Source of the DNA: CAWBOV01 sp963790525 | Lineage (GTDB): Bacteria > Actinomycetota > Actinomycetes > Mycobacteriales > Jatrophihabitantaceae | Direction: 5' to 3' | Assembly (NCBI GenBank): GCA_963790525.1 | Contig: CAWBOV010000002.1 | Location: 310,001 to 374,000, forward strand | DNA: 64,000 nucleotides | Part shown: one piece after another, positions 1-8,528 of the stretch | Position numbering within the stretch: position 1 is the stretch's first letter | Layout of the letters: every line of letters begins with the position of its first letter | Program-made: the position numbers and the translations under genes | The notes under the pieces: model-generated | The model's input: only the letters and a program-made list of their open reading frames with translations | The model's database searches: none | Told to the model about the DNA's origin: nothing

Positions 1-370
1 CGCTGGATCCACCTCAACACCGAGCACTTCGGCACCGCGCCCGGGCACGCCCAGATCGCGCGGCTACCCGCCGCCGGTGGTGGCCTCGAGCAGCTCGTCC
101 ACTCCGACACCGTCGACTGGTTCCCTCACCTCTCCCCCGACGGCGCGCACGCCACCTACCTCAGCTTTCCCGCCGGCACCCTCGGCCACCCCGCGGACCT
201 TTCGATCGTCGTGCACCTCGTGCAACACCGCGGACTGGAGCCGGCCGATCGCACGGATCCCCCTCCCCGGCGGCCAGGGAACGATCAACGTCAACAGCTG
301 GGCTCCGGACAGCCGACGCTTCGCCTACGTCAGCTACCCGCTCCCCGACACGGCGCTAACGGATCCGTAA
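1..370 (+). pseudogene. TolB-like beta-propeller protein, C-terminal end, frameshifted
   Basis: Only the end of the gene lies in the window. Frame 1 (bases 1 to about 220) reads as a WD40-like/TolB repeat with the motifs WIHLNTE, GHAQIARL, WFPHLSPDGAHATYLSFP and GHPADL. The family continues with a W-S-rich strand and the block GGQGTINVNSWAPDSRRFAYV. That block is found in frame 2 and ends at the stop at 368-370. The two halves join if one base is dropped near 218-224, so the gene carries an apparent +1 frameshift. Without the correction frame 1 runs on to a stop at 433-435 with an unrelated tail. Family members are probably periplasmic or cytoplasmic propellers of unknown binding partner. This may be a true pseudogene or a sequence error. 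Confidence 0.7.
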
Positions 371-454
371 CGACATGCGGTCGGACGCATCAGGTCGCGG
401 GCTGCTGCTGTCCTCACGATGTCAGCACGAGCTGACCTGATCGGGGAGAAATCG

Positions 455-1219
455 ATGACCGTAGTCCGTACCCGCCTCGCTGCGCTGGCCGCAGCCGGCG
501 CGCTGACCACCGTCGGCCTCGCGGCCACCGCCGCGTCGGCCTCGGCCGGGCCCGTTCCGCAGTGCGGCAACACGTCGTTGGCCGTGACGCGGACCTTCAC
601 GCAGGGCGGCGCCGGCCACGGCTGGATGGCACTGATCTACCGCAACGTCACGAGTCGCAGCTGCACCGTGTACGGCTACCCGGGTCTGGACGCGATCAGC
701 AGCACCGGACACGTTCTCGCCCACGCCACCCGCACGCTGTCCGGCTACGGCAGCGGAGGCCACCTGTCCACCGTGACGATCCCGCCGGGCGGCTACGCCT
801 CGGCAGGGGTGGAGTGGCTCAACTTCAACCCGAAGACCAGCGGCCCGTGCCCGTTCTCCACGACGGTGAACACGATCGTCCCGAACACCACCACGGTCCA
901 CCACCTGCGGGTGGCGGTCAGCGCATGCGACCTGCAGATCCACCCGACCGTCGCAGGCACGCCCCAGTACCCGGACTTCGGGCCGGCGCAGGAGTACTGG
1001 ATCGCCGGTTCGAAGGTGATCGCGGTGGATACGAACCTCTACCTCACCAAGGCCGAGAACTGGTTGAAGGTCGCCAAGGTCTACCCTACCCAGGTGGCTC
1101 AGCTGGCCCAGCTGATCGCGCTGCCGCTGACCGGCCTCACGCCCGGGCAGATCAAGACGGCGCACGCCGACATCACGGCGTTGAACGAGTTCTTCGGCAC
1201 GCCGGGCCTGTACTTCTGA
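455..1219 (+). CDS. Secreted DUF4232 domain protein
   Basis: 254 residues. The start at 455 is chosen because GGGGAGAA lies five bases upstream and because it places a clean Sec signal peptide at the N-terminus: a hydrophobic Ala-rich core ending at about residue 28 (ASASAGPVPQC). The mature part matches the DUF4232 pattern of actinobacterial exported proteins: a first Cys near residue 34, the stretch GHGWMALIYRNV, then SRSCTVYGYPGL and a C-terminal half with paired Cys (GPCPF, SACDL). The function of this domain is unknown. It is often a cell-envelope or lipoprotein module. A hairpin terminator follows at 1243-1265, and the next gene is convergent. Confidence 0.8.
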   Translation: MTVVRTRLAALAAAGALTTVGLAATAASASAGPVPQCGNTSLAVTRTFTQGGAGHGWMALIYRNVTSRSCTVYGYPGLDAISSTGHVLAHATRTLSGYGSGGHLSTVTIPPGGYASAGVEWLNFNPKTSGPCPFSTTVNTIVPNTTTVHHLRVAVSACDLQIHPTVAGTPQYPDFGPAQEYWIAGSKVIAVDTNLYLTKAENWLKVAKVYPTQVAQLAQLIALPLTGLTPGQIKTAHADITALNEFFGTPGLYF

Positions 1220-1242
1220 GCATCCGTCCGGTCTGACCGGCT

Positions 1243-1265
1243 CGGCCCCGGCGTCGTCGGGGCCG
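1243..1265. terminator. Hairpin between convergent genes
   Basis: CGGCCCCG at 1243-1250 pairs perfectly with CGGGGCCG at 1258-1265 around a 7-base loop. It lies between the stop codons of the DUF4232 gene (+) and the large secreted protein (-), so it can serve both strands. There is no clear T-tract, which is usual in high-G+C actinobacteria. Confidence 0.6.
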
Positions 1266-1360
1266 GGCCGCTCATGCCGAGGTTCAGATCCCCACCAGCC
1301 TGATCTCCCGCCACCCTCATCCATGCGGTCAGCGCGCTCACCCTGAACGGGCGCCAACTG

Positions 1361-3820
1361 TCAGGCGGTGAGCGAGATGTCGATCGGGTTGAAGGACAAC
1401 CCCGGTGTGACGGTGAGGTGGGCGGTATCACCTTGCGTGGTCGTCAGGCAGGTCTGGCTCGCGCCATCGGCGGCACACACGGTGTAACTTCCCGGCGGAA
1501 TGTGGGCGACGCGGTAGATGCCTGTGGCCGACGATGTCGCGGTGAGCTGCCGGCCACCCGCGTCGGTGATTGTCACCACCACGCCCGCCTTTCCGACCCC
1601 ACCCGATGTGACGGTGCCGGTCATGACCCCGCCCTCCTTCACGTGGATGTCGAGGTGGCGAACGGTCTGGCCGATGACAACGTCCACATCTGTGGCGGCG
1701 CCGTCCGAGGACGTCGAGTAGCAGGCTGGTAAGTCGGTCAGGTTGGTGCTGGTGACGCAGATCTGGGTCGGACCTGCCGGGACGCCGCCAGACGCGTACG
1801 CCCCTTCGGGCCATGTCGCCATGGAGCGCACCGTCGTACCGTGCTGCAGGGCTTTCACCGTCAGGGACGAGTAGGCGCCGGAATCAGACGTGACTGTGCC
1901 GACGACTGCAGCTCCAGGCGACAGTCGGGGATTGATGACCTTGATAGCTCCTGCTCCCACAGCGAGGGGCGTGGCTGTTGCTTGGCCTTCGTTGTTGTAA
2001 CACCAGGCGAGATATCCAGGTAGCGACGCGTCGTCGGTGTGCCCCGAGGTGGAGAAGCAGACGGTATAGGTTCCGGCGGGTAGCCCAATGACGCCGTAGG
2101 TGGCAGCACCAATGCCGAAGTTACCGTACGACTTCCCATTCAAACTCAGCGAGAAGTCGATATGCGCAGTCGACGGGAGCGCATGTCCGGTCGAATCCAG
2201 GTACGTCCCGCGGATGGCACCGCCTGCAGCCAGTGTCGTAGCCAGCGTGGTCGTCCTGCCGGCGCTCACACCGACCGGAGGGGTCCCGTGAAAGGGCGTT
2301 TGACCCGGATAGCACGTCGCGCCATAACCGGTGGATGGATAACCGCGAAGGATGGCCCGGGTGGAAAGGCAGATCTGGACCGGTCCTGGGTCGATGACTC
2401 CGAACCGGTATTCGCCACGCCCATCTGTCGTGGAGTTCAAGTACACATTGTCGTTATTGCTGGTGAACGACACTTCCATGCCAGGGATTGGCCGTCCCGC
2501 GGAATCAACGGCCCTTCCCGCCACGACGGTCGGTGTGAGCGTGTACCCCTCGACGTAGGCCTGGAGCCGGACCCCGCCGCTACCGCGGACGCGCAGGTCG
2601 ATCGCCCCGCTCGCGCTGACCGGAGCGAAGTAGAGCGTGGAGCGGGCCGAGCCTCGGGCGTAATCGATCGTGAAGACGTTCTGGTCGGATTGCCCCGCAC
2701 CGAACACGGACAGGTACCCGGACCCCGTTGCCGAGGACGTCACCAATTCAACCGCGACCATGGCGGCTCCCGTCCCCGGGACACCCGCGTGGCCGGCGAC
2801 CTTCACGACCGTGGTCGGTCCCGCGGACAACGGCCGTTTCGGCAGGCTCAATCCTGCCGCCGTATCGAGCAGCTCGCGACCGTTCAGGGCGTGGAACGTG
2901 CCCGGAGTCGAGGTCCGGCCGCCTGCGATGACAGCGGCGGCGGTGGCGATCAGCCCGACCGAACCGCTCGAGGTGTTGGTCAGAGTGATCTTGCCGCTGC
3001 TGGGCACCATGACTAGCGCCGCATTGGAGGACTGCTGCCCCTTGGTGAATGCCAGGCTCGTCACCGGAGTCGACGCTCCCTGGGCGGAGGCGACCAATCT
3101 CCCGGTCGCCGAGGGTTCGATGACACTCACGTTGATCGGCAGGATGTCCCCGGGTCGGGCGAGCGAGGCAGGAACGGTGACCGTAAGGCTCCGGTGGGCC
3201 GCCAACGATCTTGCAGGCGCTCCTACTCCGGTGCTCGTGTTCAGCAGCACACGCGGCTTCAAGCGCTGGAATCCGCCAGCCTCACCACTCGCACTGATCG
3301 AGTAGCCGACGACATCGACAAGGACCCGCACGGATCCCGACGAACCGTTGTACAGCGAGGTCGAGCGATCGGAACCATCGACGAGAACCTGGGCCGAGGT
3401 CGCATTTCCGGCGCTGAAGAACAGCGACGGAACGCTGGGCCGAGTGGGGCTGCCGTAGACGGTCAGGTAACCGGAGCTGCTCGGATTCGACACCGTCACG
3501 TTCAGCGCGATCAACCCCACGTAGGAGGACGGAGGCAGGTAGGCGGATGTGTCGTTGACGAAGTTGATGGTGCCTCGCGGCTGGAGGTACCCGTTCGCGA
3601 TCGGCGCGGGGCTCACGGGATAGATGTCGGGGCCGGCTGTGTCCGCCATCCGCGCCGGCGTGATCGGCATGTAGCCGCCCGCCACGCCTAGCGGGGCTGC
3701 CGCTGCCGGCTGGCTCGGTGGCGCAGCCGAGGCCGAACCGCCGTCAGGCAGAGCCGCCAGGCTCACGCACATCGCCACGAGAGTCCCGAGAACCAGGACG
3801 AGAGAGCGGGCAGACTTCAC
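1361..3820 (-). CDS. Large secreted repeat protein with carboxypeptidase-regulatory-like domains
   Basis: About 819 residues. I prefer the GTG start at 3820: GAGAGG lies upstream and it gives a compact signal peptide ending near SASA. An ATG at 3847 is in frame but has no ribosome site. After the signal there are three copies of an approximately 120-residue beta-rich module, each opening with a PARM/PRVLLNT/GRELLDT-like strand and two closing with a VVGYS or VEGYTL-like strand. These modules are common in actinobacterial exported proteins. The C-terminal half holds about four carboxypeptidase regulatory-like (CarboxypepD_reg/SpaA-like) folds, recognised by GRAVDSAGRPIPG, GVIGLPAGTYTVCFST and HIPPGSYTVC. 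No catalytic domain or LPXTG motif is visible. A surface or extracellular adhesin-like role is inference. The DNA looks less G+C-biased than its neighbours. Confidence 0.75.
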   Translation of the reverse strand: MKSARSLVLVLGTLVAMCVSLAALPDGGSASAAPPSQPAAAAPLGVAGGYMPITPARMADTAGPDIYPVSPAPIANGYLQPRGTINFVNDTSAYLPPSSYVGLIALNVTVSNPSSSGYLTVYGSPTRPSVPSLFFSAGNATSAQVLVDGSDRSTSLYNGSSGSVRVLVDVVGYSISASGEAGGFQRLKPRVLLNTSTGVGAPARSLAAHRSLTVTVPASLARPGDILPINVSVIEPSATGRLVASAQGASTPVTSLAFTKGQQSSNAALVMVPSSGKITLTNTSSGSVGLIATAAAVIAGGRTSTPGTFHALNGRELLDTAAGLSLPKRPLSAGPTTVVKVAGHAGVPGTGAAMVAVELVTSSATGSGYLSVFGAGQSDQNVFTIDYARGSARSTLYFAPVSASGAIDLRVRGSGGVRLQAYVEGYTLTPTVVAGRAVDSAGRPIPGMEVSFTSNNDNVYLNSTTDGRGEYRFGVIDPGPVQICLSTRAILRGYPSTGYGATCYPGQTPFHGTPPVGVSAGRTTTLATTLAAGGAIRGTYLDSTGHALPSTAHIDFSLSLNGKSYGNFGIGAATYGVIGLPAGTYTVCFSTSGHTDDASLPGYLAWCYNNEGQATATPLAVGAGAIKVINPRLSPGAAVVGTVTSDSGAYSSLTVKALQHGTTVRSMATWPEGAYASGGVPAGPTQICVTSTNLTDLPACYSTSSDGAATDVDVVIGQTVRHLDIHVKEGGVMTGTVTSGGVGKAGVVVTITDAGGRQLTATSSATGIYRVAHIPPGSYTVCAADGASQTCLTTTQGDTAHLTVTPGLSFNPIDISLTA

Positions 3821-4082
3821 AAATATCCGGACCTCTCGATGTGCCATCGTGGCGAACTGTGAACTGTGCCTGAAAATGCACGGCCCGGCAAACCGACGTG
3901 AAATTACGAGCGAAACAAGCGTGATAGCTCGATAATAGAGTCACTATCCGATTCGGATCATGAATAGGGCAGCTGAGACGCCAGCAGAACGCCTCGAACA
4001 ATTGCTGCGCAGGTGAATTCATTGAATGCAGTCACAAGGACAGCGAGTAGTGAAACCGCGGCGACCCGAGCGTGTGGGCGAC

Positions 4083-4700
4083 TCAGTCGTTCTCGACGAT
4101 GAAGTCCCAGCCGACGACGGGTTCACCGGGGGCGGGCGACCAGTACAGCCGTCCTTCGCCGGTCGGCATGACTGCGGTGACCTGGAACGTCGTGGTTCGG
4201 CCGGCGGTCGCGGTACCCGGCGGCGGTGTTCGGCCGTGCACGAACGTGGGGTGGAACGTTCGGCCGAGCTGGTCGGTGATGGTGAAGTCGGCCAGGCGGA
4301 TCGGAATCTGCCCGGACGCATCGGCCAGGGAGACGTCGAAGGTGGCGGTGACTGCCGGCGGCGGGGGTGTGACGAAGGGAGGGACGTGGGGCCCGCCGAC
4401 TGTGGCCAGCACGTGTCCGTCGGGTAGCACCACCTGCACCGCGACGCCCTGCTCCGCCAGCTGCGGGTGCCCGGCCGAGGCGGTGAGCACCTGATCGACG
4501 GGAGCCGCGGAGGACGGAAGGAAGGACGGCAGCTTCCGGTAGCCCAGTGGCGGCTCGGAGCTGTTCGACGACCCCGTGCTCGGCGGTTCAGACCCGGACG
4601 AGTGCGACGTACACCCGGACAGTCCGGCAGCGAGGACCACGGCCAGGGCGATGGCCACGACGGCGCCCCGACCCCGTCTGACGGCGGGACGAACAGTCAA
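4083..4700 (-). CDS. Putative lipoprotein
   Basis: 205 residues from a TTG start at 4700. That start is chosen because GAGGAG lies about 8 bases upstream and because it yields a textbook lipoprotein signal: positively charged RPAVRRGRG, a hydrophobic core, and the lipobox LSGC with the lipidated Cys near residue 29. A Ser-rich linker follows. The mature domain ends with a strand-rich module (ITDQLGRTFHP, TTTFQVTAVMPTGEGRLYWSP) resembling the DUF4352/MPR-like immunoglobulin fold often found in actinobacterial lipoproteins. The function is unknown. It lies downstream of, and on the same strand as, the phosphoesterase, but a strong hairpin (4759-4793) separates them, so it is probably transcribed on its own or by read-through. 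Confidence 0.7.
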   Translation of the reverse strand: MTVRPAVRRGRGAVVAIALAVVLAAGLSGCTSHSSGSEPPSTGSSNSSEPPLGYRKLPSFLPSSAAPVDQVLTASAGHPQLAEQGVAVQVVLPDGHVLATVGGPHVPPFVTPPPPAVTATFDVSLADASGQIPIRLADFTITDQLGRTFHPTFVHGRTPPPGTATAGRTTTFQVTAVMPTGEGRLYWSPAPGEPVVGWDFIVEND

Positions 4701-4758
4701 CAGGACACTCCTCGGAGCCGAGCCGGTCAGGACAGTGTGCCGCAGTGATCGGCACACA

Positions 4759-4793
4759 CCTGTGGGCCGAACCAGTTCGGTCCGGCCCACAGG
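4759..4793 (-). terminator. Hairpin downstream of the phosphoesterase gene
   Basis: CCTGTGGGCCG at 4759-4769 and CGGCCCACAGG at 4783-4793 form a perfect 11-bp stem with a 13-base loop. It lies just beyond the stop of the phosphoesterase gene and before the start of the lipoprotein gene, both on the minus strand. Confidence 0.65.
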
Positions 4794-4844
4794 GGGATGT
4801 GCGGGAGCTACGGCGGATTCCAGCAGTTCACGACCACAGTGCTG

Positions 4845-6915
4845 TCAGTGGCCGCCGTGCTTGTGGACGTTGTTGAAGATGTCCGATCCGAAGGTGCGCA
4901 GGTCCGGCTGGGCGGCGAAGCCGATGTGGCCCTTGCCGTCCAGGCCCCGGGACACGCTCCCGGCGCCGCCGGGGATCGCGCTGTCCGAGTGACCCTTGTC
5001 GACCTGGAACAGGTCCTCCATGGTCCGCAGCCAGCTGTAGTGGTTGTAGTCCACCGTCGAGACCGTGCCAGGCTTGATGAGCGGGCTGATCAGGATGCTG
5101 CCCGTGTCACCGCCACCCGGCGTCTCGATCGTGGACGACAGGAGCGGGTCGGTCGCGGCAGTCTCCGCGGCGAAGCTCACGCTCGTCACGGCGTCGGTGA
5201 GCACGTCGACCGCGTTGGTGGTGCAGTCCACCACCTGGAACGTTCCCGACGAAAGCCTTGTTGGCCGGGTTCGTAGGCGCCTTGGTGGCCGACGCGCTGC
5301 TCACTGTGTCGAAACGCGGCCCGGTATCGGTGACCGGTCCCACGCAGGCGTTGGACGGAATCCCGGTGCCCGTGATCGGGCGACCGGCATCCGGGGCGAG
5401 AATGCTCGGGTCGGTGATGATGTTGCTACCACTGCTCCCGCTGACGCCCACGGTGTCGGTGCGCGCACCTGGCGTCAGGTTGCCGCCGCCGAGGACGTAC
5501 TTCGAGTCCTTGGACGGGTCGCCGGTGAGGCTGGCCGGCCGGTCGATGAAGGCGCTGTCACCCGGACCCGGGTACACCTGGTTGCCGTTGGAGTCCGCCA
5601 GCAGCGGGGTGTTCGGGCCGGCCGGCTCGATCGGCTTGTTGACGATGCCGTGCTTGGTGTTGAAGCTCTCCCCGGCCGTGTCGGCCTGGGCGTAACCGGC
5701 AGCCGTCGCCGGAACCGCGGCGCCCTTGGTGTTGCCCGGGTTGTTCGCGTTGTTGAAGCTCATGTTCGCGAACGGCGGGTTGGCCTCGTCGAAGGTGACG
5801 TCGATCAGGCCACCGTCCTTGAACGCGGCCGACTGCTCGATGAGCGGGATGTAGTACTTCAGCCACAGGTCGGCCGCGTAGAGCCCACCGGTGGAGTTCG
5901 TCGGGGTGGTCGCCTCGGGCTGGTAGGCCGGCAGCCCCGAAGGCGTGTAGACCGGGTTGCCCGAGGCATCGAACGCGCCCGAGAGGTTGTTGCCGGCACA
6001 GATGGCGTCGTGCGCGTCCGAGCAGTTGTTCGGCGTGATCCAGCTGAACTTCGGCGTGGTCGCCTCACTCTGCAGGTCGTGCACCAGGCCGCCCGTCGAG
6101 CTGTCCAGGTTCGCGATCTCCGACGAGGAGCAGTCCGTCGGGTTGGACAGCAACGACTCGAACCACGGGAACGGGAAGTGCTTGGGCACGTACTGGTCGG
6201 TCGCGTTGGCAGAGCCCGGGTTCGTCACGCCGGCGCCGCTCGGGTCACCCGGGCCGCCGCACTTGTTGACGTCGTGGGTGGGTCCGGTCGCGTCGGGGTT
6301 GCCGAGGTCCTGGGCGTAGCCCTTCCAGCTGACCTTGGCCGCGTCCAACTGGTTGAAGAGGGTGGGCACCGAGGCCGGGTAGACACAGCCGGTCCCGCCG
6401 TGCGCGCCCTCCGCGGGGCCGCCGACGACCGGGTTGGCGTAGGGGCCACCCGTCTCGGCGAACTGGCCGCGGTCGGTCGTCGGGCCGTCCTTGGTGGCCG
6501 AGCTGGTGACCACCGATCCGGACTGGTCGCCGTAGACCGGGCAGTCGTTCTGGTCAGCCGGCGCCGGACCCTGGCCGCTGACCAGAGAGGTGTAGTTGTC
6601 CAGCGAGAAGTGGCCGGTGCCGTAGTAGTTCTTCAGCAGCGCGCCCTGCGAGGGCAGCGTCTTCCACAGGTAGCTGTTCTGGTTCAGGCCGGTGAACGTG
6701 GCGTCGTAGGACTTGTTCTCCAGGATGATCAGCCAGACGTGCTTCACCGCCCCGACGGGCGTGCCGCTGGCGGTGAACACGATGTGCTTCGACGTCGCGG
6801 ATGGCGTGGTCGATGCCGAAGCCGATGCCGAGACGCTGAGCGCCATCGCGGCCGCGAGCCCGATCACGCCGAACAAGGTCCTCGCGCCCACACGGCGCTT
6901 TCGTAGAGTCTTCAC
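4845..6915 (-). pseudogene. Secreted phosphoesterase (phospholipase C/acid phosphatase family), frameshifted
   Basis: The GTG start at 6915 (VKTLRKRRVG) gives a basic n-region, a hydrophobic core and an ASASAS cleavage region. The N-terminal part has the phosphoesterase-family signature VWLIILENKSYDATFTG, where the Asn-Lys after LE belongs to the metal and nucleophile region, then LLKNYYGTGHFSLDNYTSLVSG. Further on come SWKGYAQDL and the metal-site strand IDVTFDEAN. The reading frame breaks near 5230-5262: upstream NKAFVG is in one frame, and downstream the block from FQVVDCTTNAVDVLTDAV to the end (ISPLIKPGTVSTVDYNHYSWLRTMEDLF) is in another. The total length is 3n+1, so there is one extra base. 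Corrected, the protein would be about 690 residues, normal for this family. It would cleave phosphate esters outside the cell. This may be a sequence error or a real loss of the C-terminal metal-binding part. Confidence 0.75.
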
Positions 6916-7083
6916 AGGGACGTACGTTAGAGCGGGCCGAGGCCGGCGCGCGGGAACAATCAGCAACCGCTACGTGAACTTTGAGGGTCGAGCCCCAGGC
7001 GGGCACGGACGAACCACGGAGTCGGATCACGGCCGCAGAAGCGGCGGAATCCCCTCTGGAGAAGGCGATCCGCCCGTCGTGGC

Positions 7084-7171
7084 TGGCGGAGGGCGAGGGA
7101 TTCGAACCCTCGATAGGTTTCCCTATATCGGTTTTCAAGACCGACGCCATCGGCCACTAGGCGAGCCCTCC
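7084..7171 (-). tRNA. tRNA-Ser (anticodon UGA)
   Basis: The reverse complement folds as a class II tRNA of 88 nt with encoded CCA. The acceptor stem GGAGGGC pairs with GCCCTCC, the discriminator base is G, and the T-arm is GAGGGTTCGAATCCCTC. The anticodon stem-loop TCGGT-CTTGAAA-ACCGA shows anticodon TGA, and there is a long variable arm. All these are tRNA-Ser hallmarks. Confidence 0.95.
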
Positions 7172-7184
7172 CTGACGCAGGAGC

Positions 7185-7190
7185 AGCCTA
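7185..7190 (-). promoter_or_regulatory. Possible -10 element of tRNA-Ser
   Basis: On the minus strand TAGGCT stands 13 bases upstream of the mature tRNA 5' end, matching an actinobacterial -10 box (TAnnnT). I see no convincing -35 element, so this is tentative. Confidence 0.3.
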
Positions 7191-7343
7191 GTCGGTCGAC
7201 CGCACCGCAGACCCCGGTGCGCCGAGCCGCCCGGACGACCCCACCGCTGACCGACCGGACACGGCCGGAACGGGGGGCGTCGGCAGGATCCGGCGCCGCA
7301 CTGGCTAACGTCCGTGGCACCGACACCAGAACGGACGTCCCCC

Positions 7344-8369
7344 GTGAATGCGCCCCCGCAGCAATGGACCGAGCCCGGCGTGTTCGAGGCCGCCCCCGGT
7401 GTCTTCCGCATCCCGCTCCCCCTGCCCAACGACGCACTGCGCGCGGTCAACGTCTACGCGATCGCCGACGGGCCGCGGGTCGTCCTGATCGACTCCGGGT
7501 GGGCGCTGGAGTCCAGCCAGGAGCAGTTGGCGCGCTCGCTGGACTCGATCGGATACGGCCTGAGCGACATCTCCCGGTTCCTCATCACCCATCTGCACCG
7601 CGACCACTACACGCAGGCCGTCGCCGTCAGGCGAACCTTCGGCACCACGGTGGAGCTGGGCACGGGCGAGCGGCCCGCGGTGGACTGGCTCGTCGCCGAC
7701 CCGTCGACCCGGTCGGCGCCGCCGTTCGAACAGCTGTACCGCTGCGGCGCCCCCGAGCTGGCCCGCACCCTGGCCGAACTCGGCGTGCACTCCAGCGCCG
7801 AACACGACGTCTGGGAGCGCCCGGACCGCTGGCTCGACGACGGCGTCGACCTGCCGCTGAGCACCCGGACGCTTCGGGCGATCGCCACTCCGGGACACAC
7901 GCAGGGCCACGTGGTCTTCCTCGACGCGGCCGCGGGGGTCATGTTCGCCGGTGATCACGTCCTCCCGCACATCACGCCGTCGATCGGGTTCGAGCCCGCT
8001 CCCCGGCCCTCGCCGCTGAGCGACTACCTCACCTCCCTGCAGCTCGTGCGGGCCCTGCCCGACGTCCGGCTGCTGCCCGCGCACGGCCCCACCACCGACA
8101 GCGTCCACGAGCGGGTGGACGAGCTGCTCGACCATCACGCCGCCCGGCTCGACCAGACCCTCGTCGCGGTCGCCGCGGGCGCCGACACGGCCGCGGCCGC
8201 CGCCGGGCAGCTCACCTGGACACGCCGCCTGCACCGGCTGCCCGACCTCGACCCGTTCAACCAGATGCTCGCGATCATGGAGACGGCGGCCCATCTGGAG
8301 GTCCTCGTCGAGCGCGGCCACCTCCGCGCGGCCGACGTCGACGGCGTCCGCCACTACGCCTGCGCCTGA
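7344..8369 (+). CDS. MBL-fold metallo-hydrolase
   Basis: About 341 residues from the GTG at 7344. A second in-frame GTG at 7314 is possible, and neither has a strong ribosome site. The metallo-beta-lactamase zinc motif H-x-H-x-D-H is present as THLHRDHY. Downstream metal ligands are in GHTQGHVVFLD and FAGDHVLP, and the last His is in LLPAHGP. A C-terminal helical extension (LTWTRRLHRLPDLDPFNQMLAIMETAAHLEVL) resembles the winged-helix BLACT domain of LACTB2-like hydrolases. Members cleave thioesters, lactones or phosphodiesters, and the substrate here cannot be told. There is no signal peptide, so the protein is cytoplasmic. It is divergent from tRNA-Ser and monocistronic. Confidence 0.85.
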   Translation: MNAPPQQWTEPGVFEAAPGVFRIPLPLPNDALRAVNVYAIADGPRVVLIDSGWALESSQEQLARSLDSIGYGLSDISRFLITHLHRDHYTQAVAVRRTFGTTVELGTGERPAVDWLVADPSTRSAPPFEQLYRCGAPELARTLAELGVHSSAEHDVWERPDRWLDDGVDLPLSTRTLRAIATPGHTQGHVVFLDAAAGVMFAGDHVLPHITPSIGFEPAPRPSPLSDYLTSLQLVRALPDVRLLPAHGPTTDSVHERVDELLDHHAARLDQTLVAVAAGADTAAAAAGQLTWTRRLHRLPDLDPFNQMLAIMETAAHLEVLVERGHLRAADVDGVRHYACA

Positions 8370-8528
8370 CCTCTGCGCCTCCTGCGGGAACCTCACAATG
8401 CAGTTCTCTTAAATCTTTCACCTCTCTGTCTAGCGGGCGTCACATGTGTCCCTTAACCTCTGGTGCATACGGCGGGGGGCGCTGTGCGTCCGACGCTGGG
8501 CTGTAAATCCCTTTACGAGAGGAAGCAC

